Assembly: GCA_034421295.1 (NCBI GenBank)
Contig: DAOUKM010000004.1
Coordinates: 124,001-188,000, forward strand
Origin: CAUZIR01 sp034421295
GTDB taxonomy: Bacteria > Chloroflexota > Dehalococcoidia > Lucifugimonadales > UBA2962
Length of the DNA: 64,000 nt
Direction: 5' to 3'
In this document: in pieces, positions 16,774 to 24,191 of the stretch
How positions within the stretch are numbered: the stretch's first letter is position 1
How the letters are laid out: every line of letters begins with the position of its first letter
The notes under the pieces: model-generated
Databases searched by the model: none
The model's input: only the letters and a program-made list of their open reading frames with translations
Told to the model about the DNA's origin: nothing
Made by a program: the position numbers and the translations under genes

Positions 16774-17100
16774 GTTTCCCACAGTATTCCGTGGGGCCGG
16801 TGGGACGCCCTCAAGGGCGAGACCCAAGGCCGGGCACTTGAGCGCGTGCTGAAGGATCTGGACGAGGGCGGCTGGCGCATCTCCTTTATCGTCAGCGACC
16901 ACCACGGCTTCCCGTGAAGGCTCTTCGTCTGCCTGTTCGCCATCATTACCGGCTTTGCGATCTACCTTCCGCCCAAGCTGATCGTCATCGCCGAGTGTTC
17001 GAGCCGGTCGACTAGTCCTCAGAGTCGTAGGCGGACTAAATGCTGGATCAGGCTTGGGGACCTGATCATAATTCTTGACCCTTCGGCAATCGGACCCTAA
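16774..17100 (+). pseudogene. Broken small gene of unknown family
   Basis: An open frame with protein-like composition is interrupted by one TGA at 16915. Before the stop it reads ...IPWGRWDALKGE... then DEGGWRISFIVSDHHGFP. After it comes a hydrophobic stretch (LFVCLFAIITGFAIYLPP) that looks like a membrane helix. A single TGG to TGA change would explain the break. The L-x(2)-L-x(2)-GW-x(5)-V pattern recalls DUF4177-like small domains, but this is only a resemblance. No start codon is evident, so the 5' end is also lost or undefined. The 3' end runs into the rplU promoter. Confidence 0.4.
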
Positions 17101-17103
17101 AAT
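17075..17103 (+). promoter_or_regulatory. Probable sigma70-type promoter of rplU-rpmA-rpmE
   Basis: TTGACC (17075-17080), 17 bp spacer, TAAAAT (17098-17103). Predicted start near 17110, giving a leader of about 65 nt before rplU. One of the best promoter matches in the window. Confidence 0.65.
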
Positions 17104-17175
17104 TATCTCTGGCGTCCTGAGCGCCGGTGGTGACGGTTTCAGCCCGACGCCACAGCAGTTCCCGGAGCACACACC

Positions 17176-17490
17176 TTGTCCGACTACGCCATAGTTCACA
17201 CCGGCGGCAAGCAGTACCGCGTCAAGGCCGGCGACGTGATACGCGTCGAGACGATACCCGGCGACGAAGGCGACTTCGTCGAGCTGGAGGACATACGCAT
17301 GCTCTGCATGGACGGGGACGTGACGGTGGGCGCCCCATCGGTAGCGGGCGCCAAGGTCACCGCTCAGATAGTCGGCGCAGGGCGCGGCGAGAAGGTGACC
17401 GTCTTCAGGTATAAGCCCAAGACCCGCTACCGGCGCAAGAACGGGCACCGCCAGCCGTATACCGACCTCAGGATCACGAACATCTCGTAG
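17176..17490 (+). CDS. rplU: 50S ribosomal protein L21
   Basis: Large-subunit ribosomal protein, 104 residues, normal length. YAIVHTGGKQYRVKAGDVIRVE at the N-terminus and KVTVFRYKPKTRYRRKNGHRQPYT at the C-terminus are the family signature. The start is TTG at 17176, with CGGAG eight bases before it; no ATG fits. Followed by rpmA after 61 bp in the conserved L21-L27 order. Confidence 0.97.
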   Translation: MSDYAIVHTGGKQYRVKAGDVIRVETIPGDEGDFVELEDIRMLCMDGDVTVGAPSVAGAKVTAQIVGAGRGEKVTVFRYKPKTRYRRKNGHRQPYTDLRITNIS

Positions 17491-17551
17491 ATTATCGCCG
17501 GCGTTGGCCGCCTGGGCCGCCCGGCTTAAGTGACGCTAGGAGACATAGACC

Positions 17552-17806
17552 ATGGCGCACAAGAAAGGCTCGGGCAGCTCCCGAAACGGGCGCGACAGCG
17601 CAGGCCAGAGGCTGGGAGTCAAGCTCTACGACAACCAGTTCGCGACCGCAGGCTCGATCATCGTTCGCCAGCGCGGCACCAAGATCGAACCGGGAACCAA
17701 CGTGGGCGTGGGTAGGGATCACACCCTCTACGCACTGGTGGACGGGAAGGTCAAGTTCGAGCACGCCACCCGGAAGAAAAAGCGCGTCAGCGTTTACTCC
17801 GTATAG
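17552..17806 (+). CDS. rpmA: 50S ribosomal protein L27
   Basis: Large-subunit protein whose N-terminus reaches the peptidyl-transferase centre. 84 residues. It begins MAHKKGSGSSRNGRDS directly, so it lacks the cleavable N-terminal leader found in Firmicutes. RQRGTKIEPGTNVGVGRDHTL is the family signature. A clear ribosome site (TAGGAGA) precedes the ATG. Confidence 0.97.
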   Translation: MAHKKGSGSSRNGRDSAGQRLGVKLYDNQFATAGSIIVRQRGTKIEPGTNVGVGRDHTLYALVDGKVKFEHATRKKKRVSVYSV

Positions 17807-17834
17807 GGGCCGAAGAGCCCATCTGGAGAAGACC

Positions 17835-18038
17835 ATGAAGACCGGAATTCACCCCGACTATTTCCCAGATGCCCAGGTCGTATGCTCGTGCGGGAAGACA
17901 TTCACGACGGGCGCCACCAAGCCCGTCCTCAGGGTGGAGCTGTGCAACCTGTGCCACCCGTTCTACACCGGCGAGCAGAGGATCGTAGACACAGAGGGGC
18001 GTGTCGATCGCCTCAAGAGGCGCTACAACCTCAAGTAG
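17835..18038 (+). CDS. rpmE: 50S ribosomal protein L31 (zinc-binding form)
   Basis: 67-residue large-subunit protein. MKTGIHPDYFPDAQVVCSCG starts as expected, and C-x-C plus C-x2-C (CSC, CNLC) provide the zinc ligands of the C+ type L31. HPFYTGEQRIVDTEGRVD is the conserved C-terminal block. It follows rpmA by 28 bp and is followed by a strong palindrome that probably ends the transcript. Confidence 0.97.
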   Translation: MKTGIHPDYFPDAQVVCSCGKTFTTGATKPVLRVELCNLCHPFYTGEQRIVDTEGRVDRLKRRYNLK

Positions 18039-18069
18039 GGTTGCCGGGCCCACATCCGTAGATCGATGG

Positions 18070-18097
18070 CAGAGGGGTGAGCATGCTCACCCCTCTG
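18070..18097 (+). terminator. 28-bp perfect palindrome after rpmE
   Basis: Arms CAGAGGGGTGAGCA / TGCTCACCCCTCTG are perfectly complementary with no fixed loop. There is no T-run after it (TAGTTGG), so it is either a weak terminator or a protein-binding or RNA-stability site. It lies between rpmE and the DUF1385 gene. Confidence 0.5.
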
Positions 18098-18157
18098 TAG
18101 TTGGGAGACGATTCGAGCGGGGCGGGACGGCTTCGGACGCCCGCAGAAGCAGAATCC

Positions 18158-19057
18158 ATGAACAAGCAGAACAGCCCTACATACGGTGGGCAGGCCGTCC
18201 TGGAGGGGGTGATGATACGCGGCCAGCGCGCTGCGTCGGTCGCCGTCCGCACCCCTGAAGGCGACATCTCGCTGCACAACCTGTCTCTGAGCCCCTGGTA
18301 CGGCGGTAAGGCCCGGCGCATCCCCCTGGTCAGGGGGGTTCTGGTGATGGCAGAGACGCTCACGCTCGGCATGCGCGCCCTCACGCACTCTGCCAATGTC
18401 GCAGCAGGCGAGGAGGAGGAGCTGGGTGCCGGCTCGATCGCAGGGATGATCACCATGGCCCTGGCCCTGGCGATAGGCGTGTTCTTCCTGGTGCCGGTAT
18501 TCGCAAGCCGCGGGCTCGAGGGGATGATCGGCTCGGATCTGGTCAGCAACATCGTCGAAGGCGTGATCCGGCTGGTCCTGTTCCTTGCCTACATAGCGCT
18601 CATCGGCAGGATGGAGGACATCCGCCGAGTCTTCATGTACCACGGCGCAGAGCACATGGCCGTCCACGCGCACGAGAACGGAGAAAAGCTAAGCGTCGAG
18701 TCGGTTCGTCGCTACCCTACCGCCCATCCGCGTTGCGGGACGGCCTTCTTGCTGGTCGTCATGTTCGTTGCGATCGTACTGTTCGCCTTCACGGGCAGGG
18801 AGCCCCTGTGGTGGCTGTTCGCCTCGCGCGTGATACTGATACCCGTCATAGCCTCCGTCAGCTACGAGGTGATCCGCCTGAGCGGGTTTCACCAGGGAAA
18901 CGCCCTGGTCAAGCTGATCGCGTTACCCGGCCTCACCCTTCAGCGCCTCACCACCAGGGAGCCCGAGGACAGCCAGATCGAGGTGGCCATAGCGGCCATG
19001 AACGAGGCGATCAGCGTCGACGGTCGCGCAGACGCGACCACACCTGACCAGGCGTGA
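18158..19057 (+). CDS. DUF1385 membrane protein (YqhQ-like)
   Basis: 299-residue protein of unknown function. The family start YGGQAVLEGVMIRG (about 8-21) is exact, followed by LVRGVLVMAETL. Membrane segments lie near 95-118, 135-155, 195-215 and 220-240. The HGAEHMAVHAHENG and HPRCGTAFLL motifs between them carry conserved His and Cys that could bind metal. The ATG at 18158 is preferred over an upstream TTG because the family N-terminus begins there. Neighbouring rpmE is a common partner. The last 47 bp overlap hisIE on the other strand. Confidence 0.88.
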   Translation: MNKQNSPTYGGQAVLEGVMIRGQRAASVAVRTPEGDISLHNLSLSPWYGGKARRIPLVRGVLVMAETLTLGMRALTHSANVAAGEEEELGAGSIAGMITMALALAIGVFFLVPVFASRGLEGMIGSDLVSNIVEGVIRLVLFLAYIALIGRMEDIRRVFMYHGAEHMAVHAHENGEKLSVESVRRYPTAHPRCGTAFLLVVMFVAIVLFAFTGREPLWWLFASRVILIPVIASVSYEVIRLSGFHQGNALVKLIALPGLTLQRLTTREPEDSQIEVAIAAMNEAISVDGRADATTPDQA

Positions 19058-19628
19058 CACCCGAGGCGGACATCAGCACGAGCGTGTGGTAGAGCAGGTC
19101 CGCGATCTCGTCCGGCAGCCTGTCCTTTCGCTCGGAGACCGCCGCTATCGCCGTCTCCCCGGCCTCCTCGACGACCTTCTGTGCGGCCCTCTCGGGACCG
19201 CCAGCCAGTAGCTCGGCAGTGTAGCTCCCCTCGGGCATCTCCTCCCGCCGGTCCTGGATGACCGAGAACAGCTCGTCCAGGATGCTGGAGCCCCCTTCGA
19301 CCTGCTCAAAGACCGGAAGCCCCTCGATCGGCTCGGCAAAAAAGCAGGTGGGCTCACCGCTGTGGCATGTGGGGCCGTCGGGGACCACTTTGAGCAAGAG
19401 CACGTCGCCGTCGCAGTCCGGCACGGCGCTGCGAACTCTCAAGTAGTTGCCCGACACCTCTCCCTTGTGCCACAGGTCGGCCCGGCTCCGGCTGTAGAAC
19501 CAGACCTCGCCGCCCTCGATCGTGCGCTTGAGCGAGCCCGGGCTCATCCAGCCGAGCATGAGTACCTCGCCGGTGTCTTCGTTCTGGGCGATCGCCGGGA
19601 ACAGTCCTCTCTCATCCAGTTCAATCAT
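19011..19628 (-). CDS. hisIE: Bifunctional phosphoribosyl-AMP cyclohydrolase / phosphoribosyl-ATP pyrophosphatase
   Basis: Fused enzyme for steps 2 and 3 of histidine synthesis. The HisI part (1-110) has MLGWMSPGSLKRTIEGGEVWFYSRSR (metal and active site) and the zinc motif CHSGEPTCF. The HisE part (about 118-205) has ELFSVIQDRREEMPEGSYTAELL and KVVEEAGETAIAA, the pyrophosphohydrolase EE-x2-E pattern. Last gene of the minus-strand his cluster. It overlaps the convergent DUF1385 gene by 47 bp. Confidence 0.95.
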   Translation of the reverse strand: MIELDERGLFPAIAQNEDTGEVLMLGWMSPGSLKRTIEGGEVWFYSRSRADLWHKGEVSGNYLRVRSAVPDCDGDVLLLKVVPDGPTCHSGEPTCFFAEPIEGLPVFEQVEGGSSILDELFSVIQDRREEMPEGSYTAELLAGGPERAAQKVVEEAGETAIAAVSERKDRLPDEIADLLYHTLVLMSASGVTPGQVWSRLRDRRR

Positions 19629-19707
19629 GCCCTAATACCTCGTCTACTCCTCAGTAACTCACTCCGCCGGCCCCCGCCGTAGGCCGGCGGGCCTTCCGAT
19701 TGGAAGT

Positions 19708-20535
19708 CTACCCGGCCGGTCTGACCGGGAGCCCGCGGCTGGCCATGAAGGCCTTGGCCTCCGATACGGTGTACGTACCGAAATGGAAGATGCTGGCAGC
19801 CAGCACGGCATCGGCCCCTCCCTCCTGGACGGCCGAGCACAGGTGATCGAGATCACCCGCACCGCCGCTGGCGATCAGGGGCACCGGCACGCGATTCGAT
19901 ATGGCCGCCAGCAGTTCCAGGTCATAGCCGGTCTGCTGCCCGTCCGCATCCATGCTGGTCACCAGCAGTTCGCCCGCGCCCAGCTCGGCGACCCTTGCGG
20001 CCCACTCTACCGCATCGATGCCTGTGGGGGTCCGGCCTCCGCGGGTCACCACCTCCCACACAGAATCGTCGCGCAGCGCAAGGTCGCTCGCGGTCCCGGC
20101 GCTTCCGGGCGGCAGGTCCAGGGCGGACCTGCCAATGCGCCGGGCGTCGATCGCGACCACTATGCACTGGCTACCGAACCTGTCGGCGGCGGCCCGCACC
20201 AGATCCGGGTCGCCCACGGCCGCGGTGTTTAGCGACACCTTGTCTGCGCCCGCCTCGAGCATCGCCCGGACATCTTCGGAGTTGCGGATCCCGCCGCCTA
20301 CGGTCAGGGGAATGAACACGCGCTCTGAAACGGTTCGGACGACGTCGACCAATATGTCGCGCCCGTCCGAGCTGGCGGTGATGTCGAGGAACACGAGCTC
20401 GTCGGCGCCCTCTCGATCGTAGAACGAGGCCAATTCCGACGGATCGCCCGCGTCCCTGAGGCCGACGAAGCTGACACCCTTGACTACGCGTCCGCCCGTT
20501 ACATCAAGACACGGAATAACCCTCTTGGTCAGCAA
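19708..20535 (-). CDS. hisF: Imidazole glycerol phosphate synthase, cyclase subunit
   Basis: TIM-barrel subunit that uses ammonia from HisH to make imidazole glycerol phosphate and AICAR. RVIPCLDVTGGRVVKGVSF (with catalytic Asp11-equivalent) and LLVTSMDADGQQTGYDLELL (second catalytic Asp) are present. 275 residues, slightly longer than the usual 250-260. It is separated from hisA by a methyltransferase gene, an unusual interruption. Confidence 0.96.
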   Translation of the reverse strand: MLTKRVIPCLDVTGGRVVKGVSFVGLRDAGDPSELASFYDREGADELVFLDITASSDGRDILVDVVRTVSERVFIPLTVGGGIRNSEDVRAMLEAGADKVSLNTAAVGDPDLVRAAADRFGSQCIVVAIDARRIGRSALDLPPGSAGTASDLALRDDSVWEVVTRGGRTPTGIDAVEWAARVAELGAGELLVTSMDADGQQTGYDLELLAAISNRVPVPLIASGGAGDLDHLCSAVQEGGADAVLAASIFHFGTYTVSEAKAFMASRGLPVRPAG

Positions 20536-20587
20536 TGCTCCATCCTGTCGGACCTGGCGGGAAGGTCAGCGGCGGGTGGGAGCCCGG

Positions 20588-21157
20588 TCAGGCCCGGAAG
20601 ACCAGCATGTAGTGGAGCGGGTTGACGTCGTAGCGTCCGGTCAGGCGAAAGCCGACCTCGGCGGCCAGCTCCTTTGAGTCCTCCTCGGAGAAGTGGGAGG
20701 CAGCCGGGGGCCCGCCCTCCTGGTCCGCCTGCCGCCACTCGATGATCGCCAGCCAGCCCCCCGTCCTCAGCGCGCCGTACACATCCTTGAGCACCTTGGC
20801 CGGCATAGACGCCTCGCTGAGCAGAAAGGCCACCATCGCGCCGTCAATGGATTGCTTGTCAAGGGTGACCTTTCGCTCGCGGCTCAGCACGGTCTCAACG
20901 TTGGTCAGCCTCACCCGATCCGCCGCCTCCCTAACCGCGTCCAGCATCTGCTTGTGGATGTCGAGCGCATACACCCTGCCGTCGAAGGCGAACTTCGCCA
21001 GGGGTATGGTGAAGTAGCCGGGGCCGCAGCCCACGTCGGCCACCTGCTGGTACGGCATCAGGGGGAGAAACGACATCACTCGATGTGTATCGAGCATGTC
21101 CGCCCTCTCCCTGGAAAGGAGCGCCTCCTTTACGGCAGGGTCGTACTTTTTCGCCAT
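20588..21157 (-). CDS. Class I SAM-dependent methyltransferase, target unknown
   Basis: 189-residue Rossmann-fold methyltransferase. Motif I is VADVGCGPGYFTIPLA (about 37-52), the acidic loop end is YALDIHKQML (about 64-73), and motif IV resembles DGAMVAFLLSEA. The C-terminal part has a helix plus GFRLTGRYDVNPLHYMLVFRA. No substrate-specific motif is recognised. It sits between hisA and hisF with short gaps (15 and 52 bp), so it is probably co-transcribed with the histidine genes. That alone does not show a role in histidine synthesis. Confidence 0.85.
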   Translation of the reverse strand: MAKKYDPAVKEALLSRERADMLDTHRVMSFLPLMPYQQVADVGCGPGYFTIPLAKFAFDGRVYALDIHKQMLDAVREAADRVRLTNVETVLSRERKVTLDKQSIDGAMVAFLLSEASMPAKVLKDVYGALRTGGWLAIIEWRQADQEGGPPAASHFSEEDSKELAAEVGFRLTGRYDVNPLHYMLVFRA

Positions 21158-21172
21158 CAGTTCATCCGGTCT

Positions 21173-21904
21173 TCAGGAAGGGTGTGATGCCGACCCGGCC
21201 CGGGCGATCGCCACCTCCAGGTCGATGTGTCCAGTATACAGCGCCCGTCCCACCACAGCGCCCTCGACGCCCAGGCCGGCCAGCCGGACCAGGTGACCGG
21301 TGGAGGTGATTCCGCCGGCGGCTATCACGGGCATGCCCGCCCGGGTAACCATGTCCCCCACGGCCTGAAAGTTCGGCTCTGTGAGCGTACCGTCCCTGGT
21401 GATGTCCGTGTACATGATCCTCGCTGCGCCCAGTCCCCGGACGCGGGCTACCAGGTCGTCCGCCGACACCCCTCCGGGCTCCGTCCAGCCCGATACCATG
21501 GCCTCACCATCCCGGGCGTCCACGCTCACCAGGAGCCTTTCGGCCCCGAAGGCCCCGATAATCTCGGCCACCACGGCGCCCTCGACCGCAGCGGTTCCCA
21601 CCATCACGCGGTCGACGCCCGCAGCCAGGGCAAGTCCTGCAGTCTCGGCCGTGCGTATGCCCCCGCCCAGCTGTACGGGAAGGTCGACCGCGGCTGTTAT
21701 TCGGCGGACGGTGTCCATGTTGACCGGATCGCCCGTGCGCGCCCCGTCCAGGTCCACCACATGCAGTCTCTCGGCACCGCAAAGTGCCCACCGCCGCGCC
21801 ACCGACTCGGGGTCGTCGGAATAGACGGTCTGCTCTTCAAAGTCCCCCTGCAGGAGTCGGACGCAGCGTCCGTCAACCAGATCTATGGCCGGTATGACCT
21901 GCAT
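21173..21904 (-). CDS. hisA: ProFAR isomerase
   Basis: 1-(5-phosphoribosyl)-5-[(5-phosphoribosylamino)methylideneamino]imidazole-4-carboxamide isomerase, a TIM barrel related to HisF. Seen are QVIPAIDLVDGRCVRLLQG (catalytic Asp8-equivalent), VQLGGGIRT and MYTDITRDGTL (second catalytic Asp). 243 residues, normal. The start overlaps the hisH stop (TGATG). No tryptophan-pathway (PriA-type) feature can be judged by eye. Confidence 0.95.
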   Translation of the reverse strand: MQVIPAIDLVDGRCVRLLQGDFEEQTVYSDDPESVARRWALCGAERLHVVDLDGARTGDPVNMDTVRRITAAVDLPVQLGGGIRTAETAGLALAAGVDRVMVGTAAVEGAVVAEIIGAFGAERLLVSVDARDGEAMVSGWTEPGGVSADDLVARVRGLGAARIMYTDITRDGTLTEPNFQAVGDMVTRAGMPVIAAGGITSTGHLVRLAGLGVEGAVVGRALYTGHIDLEVAIARAGSASHPS

Positions 21905-22530
21905 CAGGCGGCCAGCCTGGCGAACTCGACGAAGCGCCGGTACAGTGCCAGGCCGAGCCGGCCGCTCTTTTCGGGATGGAACTGGACCGCAACCAGCCCC
22001 CTGCGGGCAACGGCGCTGCAGAACTCGACGCCATAGTCGGTCGTCCCGGCCACCAGACCCGGGTCGGATGGGTCGGCATAGTAGCTGTGCACGAAGTAGA
22101 AGTGCGAGCCGTCAGGCACGGCGGAGAGCACCTCGTGGCGGGTGCTAAGGCTCACGCTGTTCCAGCCCATGTGCGGGATCTTCCGACCCTTCGGCAGCCT
22201 TCGGACACGTCCTTCTATCACGCCCAGGCCAGGCTCGGTCCCCTCCTCTGAGCGCTCCAGCAGCAACTGAAGGCCCAGACACACGCCGAGGAAGGGCCGA
22301 TCGGCCGATATGAAATCGGTGATGGCCCCAACCAGGCCCCTCTGCCTGAGCGCCCTCATGGACGAATCGTTGGCCCCCTGTCCGGGGAAGACCAGCGCCT
22401 CGGACCGGGCGATCTCCCGGGCGTCCGAGGTGACCAGCGGATCGGCTCCCACCGCCTCGAGTGCCTTGGCCACGCTGCGCAGGTTACCCGCCCGGTAGTC
22501 GACGATCGCCACGCGCAACGACCTGCTCAA
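21904..22530 (-). CDS. hisH: Imidazole glycerol phosphate synthase, glutamine amidotransferase subunit
   Basis: Class I glutaminase that feeds ammonia to HisF. The nucleophile elbow is FLGVCLGLQLL (Cys near residue 82), and the catalytic His and Glu are in VAVQFHPEKSG. AIVDYRAGNLRSVAKALE is the typical N-terminus. 208 residues. The overlapping stop/start with hisA indicates translational coupling, although its partner HisF lies two genes away. Confidence 0.95.
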   Translation of the reverse strand: MSRSLRVAIVDYRAGNLRSVAKALEAVGADPLVTSDAREIARSEALVFPGQGANDSSMRALRQRGLVGAITDFISADRPFLGVCLGLQLLLERSEEGTEPGLGVIEGRVRRLPKGRKIPHMGWNSVSLSTRHEVLSAVPDGSHFYFVHSYYADPSDPGLVAGTTDYGVEFCSAVARRGLVAVQFHPEKSGRLGLALYRRFVEFARLAA

Positions 22531-22545
22531 GGGGCCATACCTCCC

Positions 22546-23106
22546 CTACTCACCGGTCATCAGTTCCAGTGGCAGGTCGCGGTCCTCGTACCTGGCCAGC
22601 ACGAACAGCAGATCGGACACGCGGTTTACGTAGCGCAGGACCTCATCGTTGGGCAGGCGGCCTGCCTGCCTCAGCGAGACGATGCGCCTCTCGGCGGTCC
22701 GGCACGAGGCGCGGGCCACGTCAATCGCCGCAGATGCGGGCGAGGCCCCGGGCACTATGAATGCCGAAGGGAACTCGACATCCTCCCTGAGGTCGTCTAT
22801 GAGGCGCTCGAGTTCCTCGACCATGGAGGCAGATACGGTGCCTACCCTCTCTTCCAGGTGGCTCCTGTTCTCCGGGGCCGTGGCGAGCTCTGAGGCGAGC
22901 AGATACAACTCGCGCTGAACGCGCACAAGGACGTCTTTGACCCGTTCGGACCCCGACAGGGCCCTGCCGAGCCCCATCATCGAGACCGCCTCGTCTATGG
23001 TCCCGTACGCCTCGGTCGCAGGATCGGACTTGGCGACCCGTCCACCGAACAGCAGTCCGGTCTCTCCGAGGTCGCCCGACCGCGTGTATACCCTTGGATT
23101 TGACAC
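22546..23106 (-). CDS. Cob(I)alamin adenosyltransferase, PduO type
   Basis: Converts cob(I)alamin and ATP to adenosylcobalamin. The signature YTRSGDLGETGLLFGGRVAKSD (ATP loop, residues about 7-28) and EAYGTIDE are at the N-terminus. The trimer-forming helices follow, with FPSAFIVPGASPASAAIDVARASCRTAERR. 186 residues, normal. It is the first gene of the minus-strand group that runs into hisH (15 bp gap), though the pathways are unrelated. Confidence 0.92.
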   Translation of the reverse strand: MSNPRVYTRSGDLGETGLLFGGRVAKSDPATEAYGTIDEAVSMMGLGRALSGSERVKDVLVRVQRELYLLASELATAPENRSHLEERVGTVSASMVEELERLIDDLREDVEFPSAFIVPGASPASAAIDVARASCRTAERRIVSLRQAGRLPNDEVLRYVNRVSDLLFVLARYEDRDLPLELMTGE

Positions 23107-23174
23107 CCGTCCATATTAAGGCACGGGCGTCGGCTTGGCCCGGCCCTGACCTTGCGGGCCTTCCGGGTACGATG

Positions 23175-23198
23175 CGCGGTCGGCGGTGTGCGACCGCG
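23175..23198 (-). terminator. Hairpin after the NHL-repeat gene
   Basis: An 8-bp stem with an 8-base loop (arms CGCGGTCG / CGACCGCG) starts 13 bp beyond the stop of the NHL gene. There is no T-run, so it is only a possible terminator. Confidence 0.35.
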
Positions 23199-23210
23199 GG
23201 CCCCCTGCCC

Positions 23211-24179
23211 CTATGCCAGCGCCGGCTCGGCCACCCTGCTATATATCTGCACGCGGTGCCTGCAGCTGTCGGCGACGAACAGGTGACCGTCGGGACCCGT
23301 GTCCAGTCCCGCCGGCCGCCAGAACAGCTTTTCGCGCTCGGCCATTCCGGAATTCTCCCGCCAGCTGGCCTGCTCGGGGTTGACGTCCAGGAACTCGCGG
23401 CACCACCGGGAGAGGGTCGCGTCTCCGACGAGCGTTTCACGGTGGTCTCCGCCGGGGCCGAACACCTGCACGCGGTCATTTCGCCAGTCCGAGACGTAAA
23501 CCACGCCGTCCCCGCCGACGTGAACGCTGGATGGGCGGCTGAACTCCCCGTCACCGGTTCCGCTGCAGCCGAATGCACCGACCGGCTCCCCTTCGGGCGT
23601 AAATCGCTGGACGCGGTCGTTTCGCCAATCCGCCACCCAGATGCTGTCCTGACCGTCTATGCAGATGCCCCAGGGAAAGTTGAGCTGTCCCGGGCCGGAG
23701 CCAAAGGTGCCGAACGAAGAGATGTGACGACCGTCCGGGGACCACTTTTGCACGCGGGCGTTAAGGTGATCGACGACGTACACGTCGCCGACGGAGTCGA
23801 CCGCCAGGCCGGACGGCCTGTTGAACTGGCCGGGGCCCGAACCCTGCTCGCCCCAGCGCTCAACGAACGTGCCGTCCGCCTCGAACACCGAAATCCTCTG
23901 GGTATACTCGTCGGCCAGGTAGAGGCGCCCGTCCGGACCGAAATCCATCGCAGTCGGCTGCACCGCCTTTCCGGGCCCGTTTCCCCAGTTCGCGAACTCG
24001 AACAGGAACTCCGAATCCAGGGTCACCACGCTCACCCTGACGTTCTTGTTCGATGCGTTGGACCTGCTCAGGACGTAGAGGTTGCCGTCCTGAGCCAGCC
24101 TGACGTCCACCGGGTTCATGAACCCGCGGCCCTCGAACGAGGCTATGCCGATCGTGTGGCTGTACGAGTACTTTCCCAT
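23211..24179 (-). CDS. NHL-repeat beta-propeller protein
   Basis: 322-residue protein made almost wholly of NHL repeats. At least five blades repeat every 47 or so residues around cores such as GRLYLADEYTQRISVF, GDVYVVDHLNARVQKW, DSIWVADWRNDRVQRF, GVVYVSDWRNDRVQVF and GHLFVADSCRHRVQIY. Such propellers bind protein or other ligands, and a few are enzymes; no catalytic motif is visible. No signal peptide or membrane segment is present. It follows a DUF1501 gene by 12 bp on the same strand, so they are probably one operon. Confidence 0.85.
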   Translation of the reverse strand: MGKYSYSHTIGIASFEGRGFMNPVDVRLAQDGNLYVLSRSNASNKNVRVSVVTLDSEFLFEFANWGNGPGKAVQPTAMDFGPDGRLYLADEYTQRISVFEADGTFVERWGEQGSGPGQFNRPSGLAVDSVGDVYVVDHLNARVQKWSPDGRHISSFGTFGSGPGQLNFPWGICIDGQDSIWVADWRNDRVQRFTPEGEPVGAFGCSGTGDGEFSRPSSVHVGGDGVVYVSDWRNDRVQVFGPGGDHRETLVGDATLSRWCREFLDVNPEQASWRENSGMAEREKLFWRPAGLDTGPDGHLFVADSCRHRVQIYSRVAEPALA

Positions 24180-24191
24180 GGTGAAAAGGCC

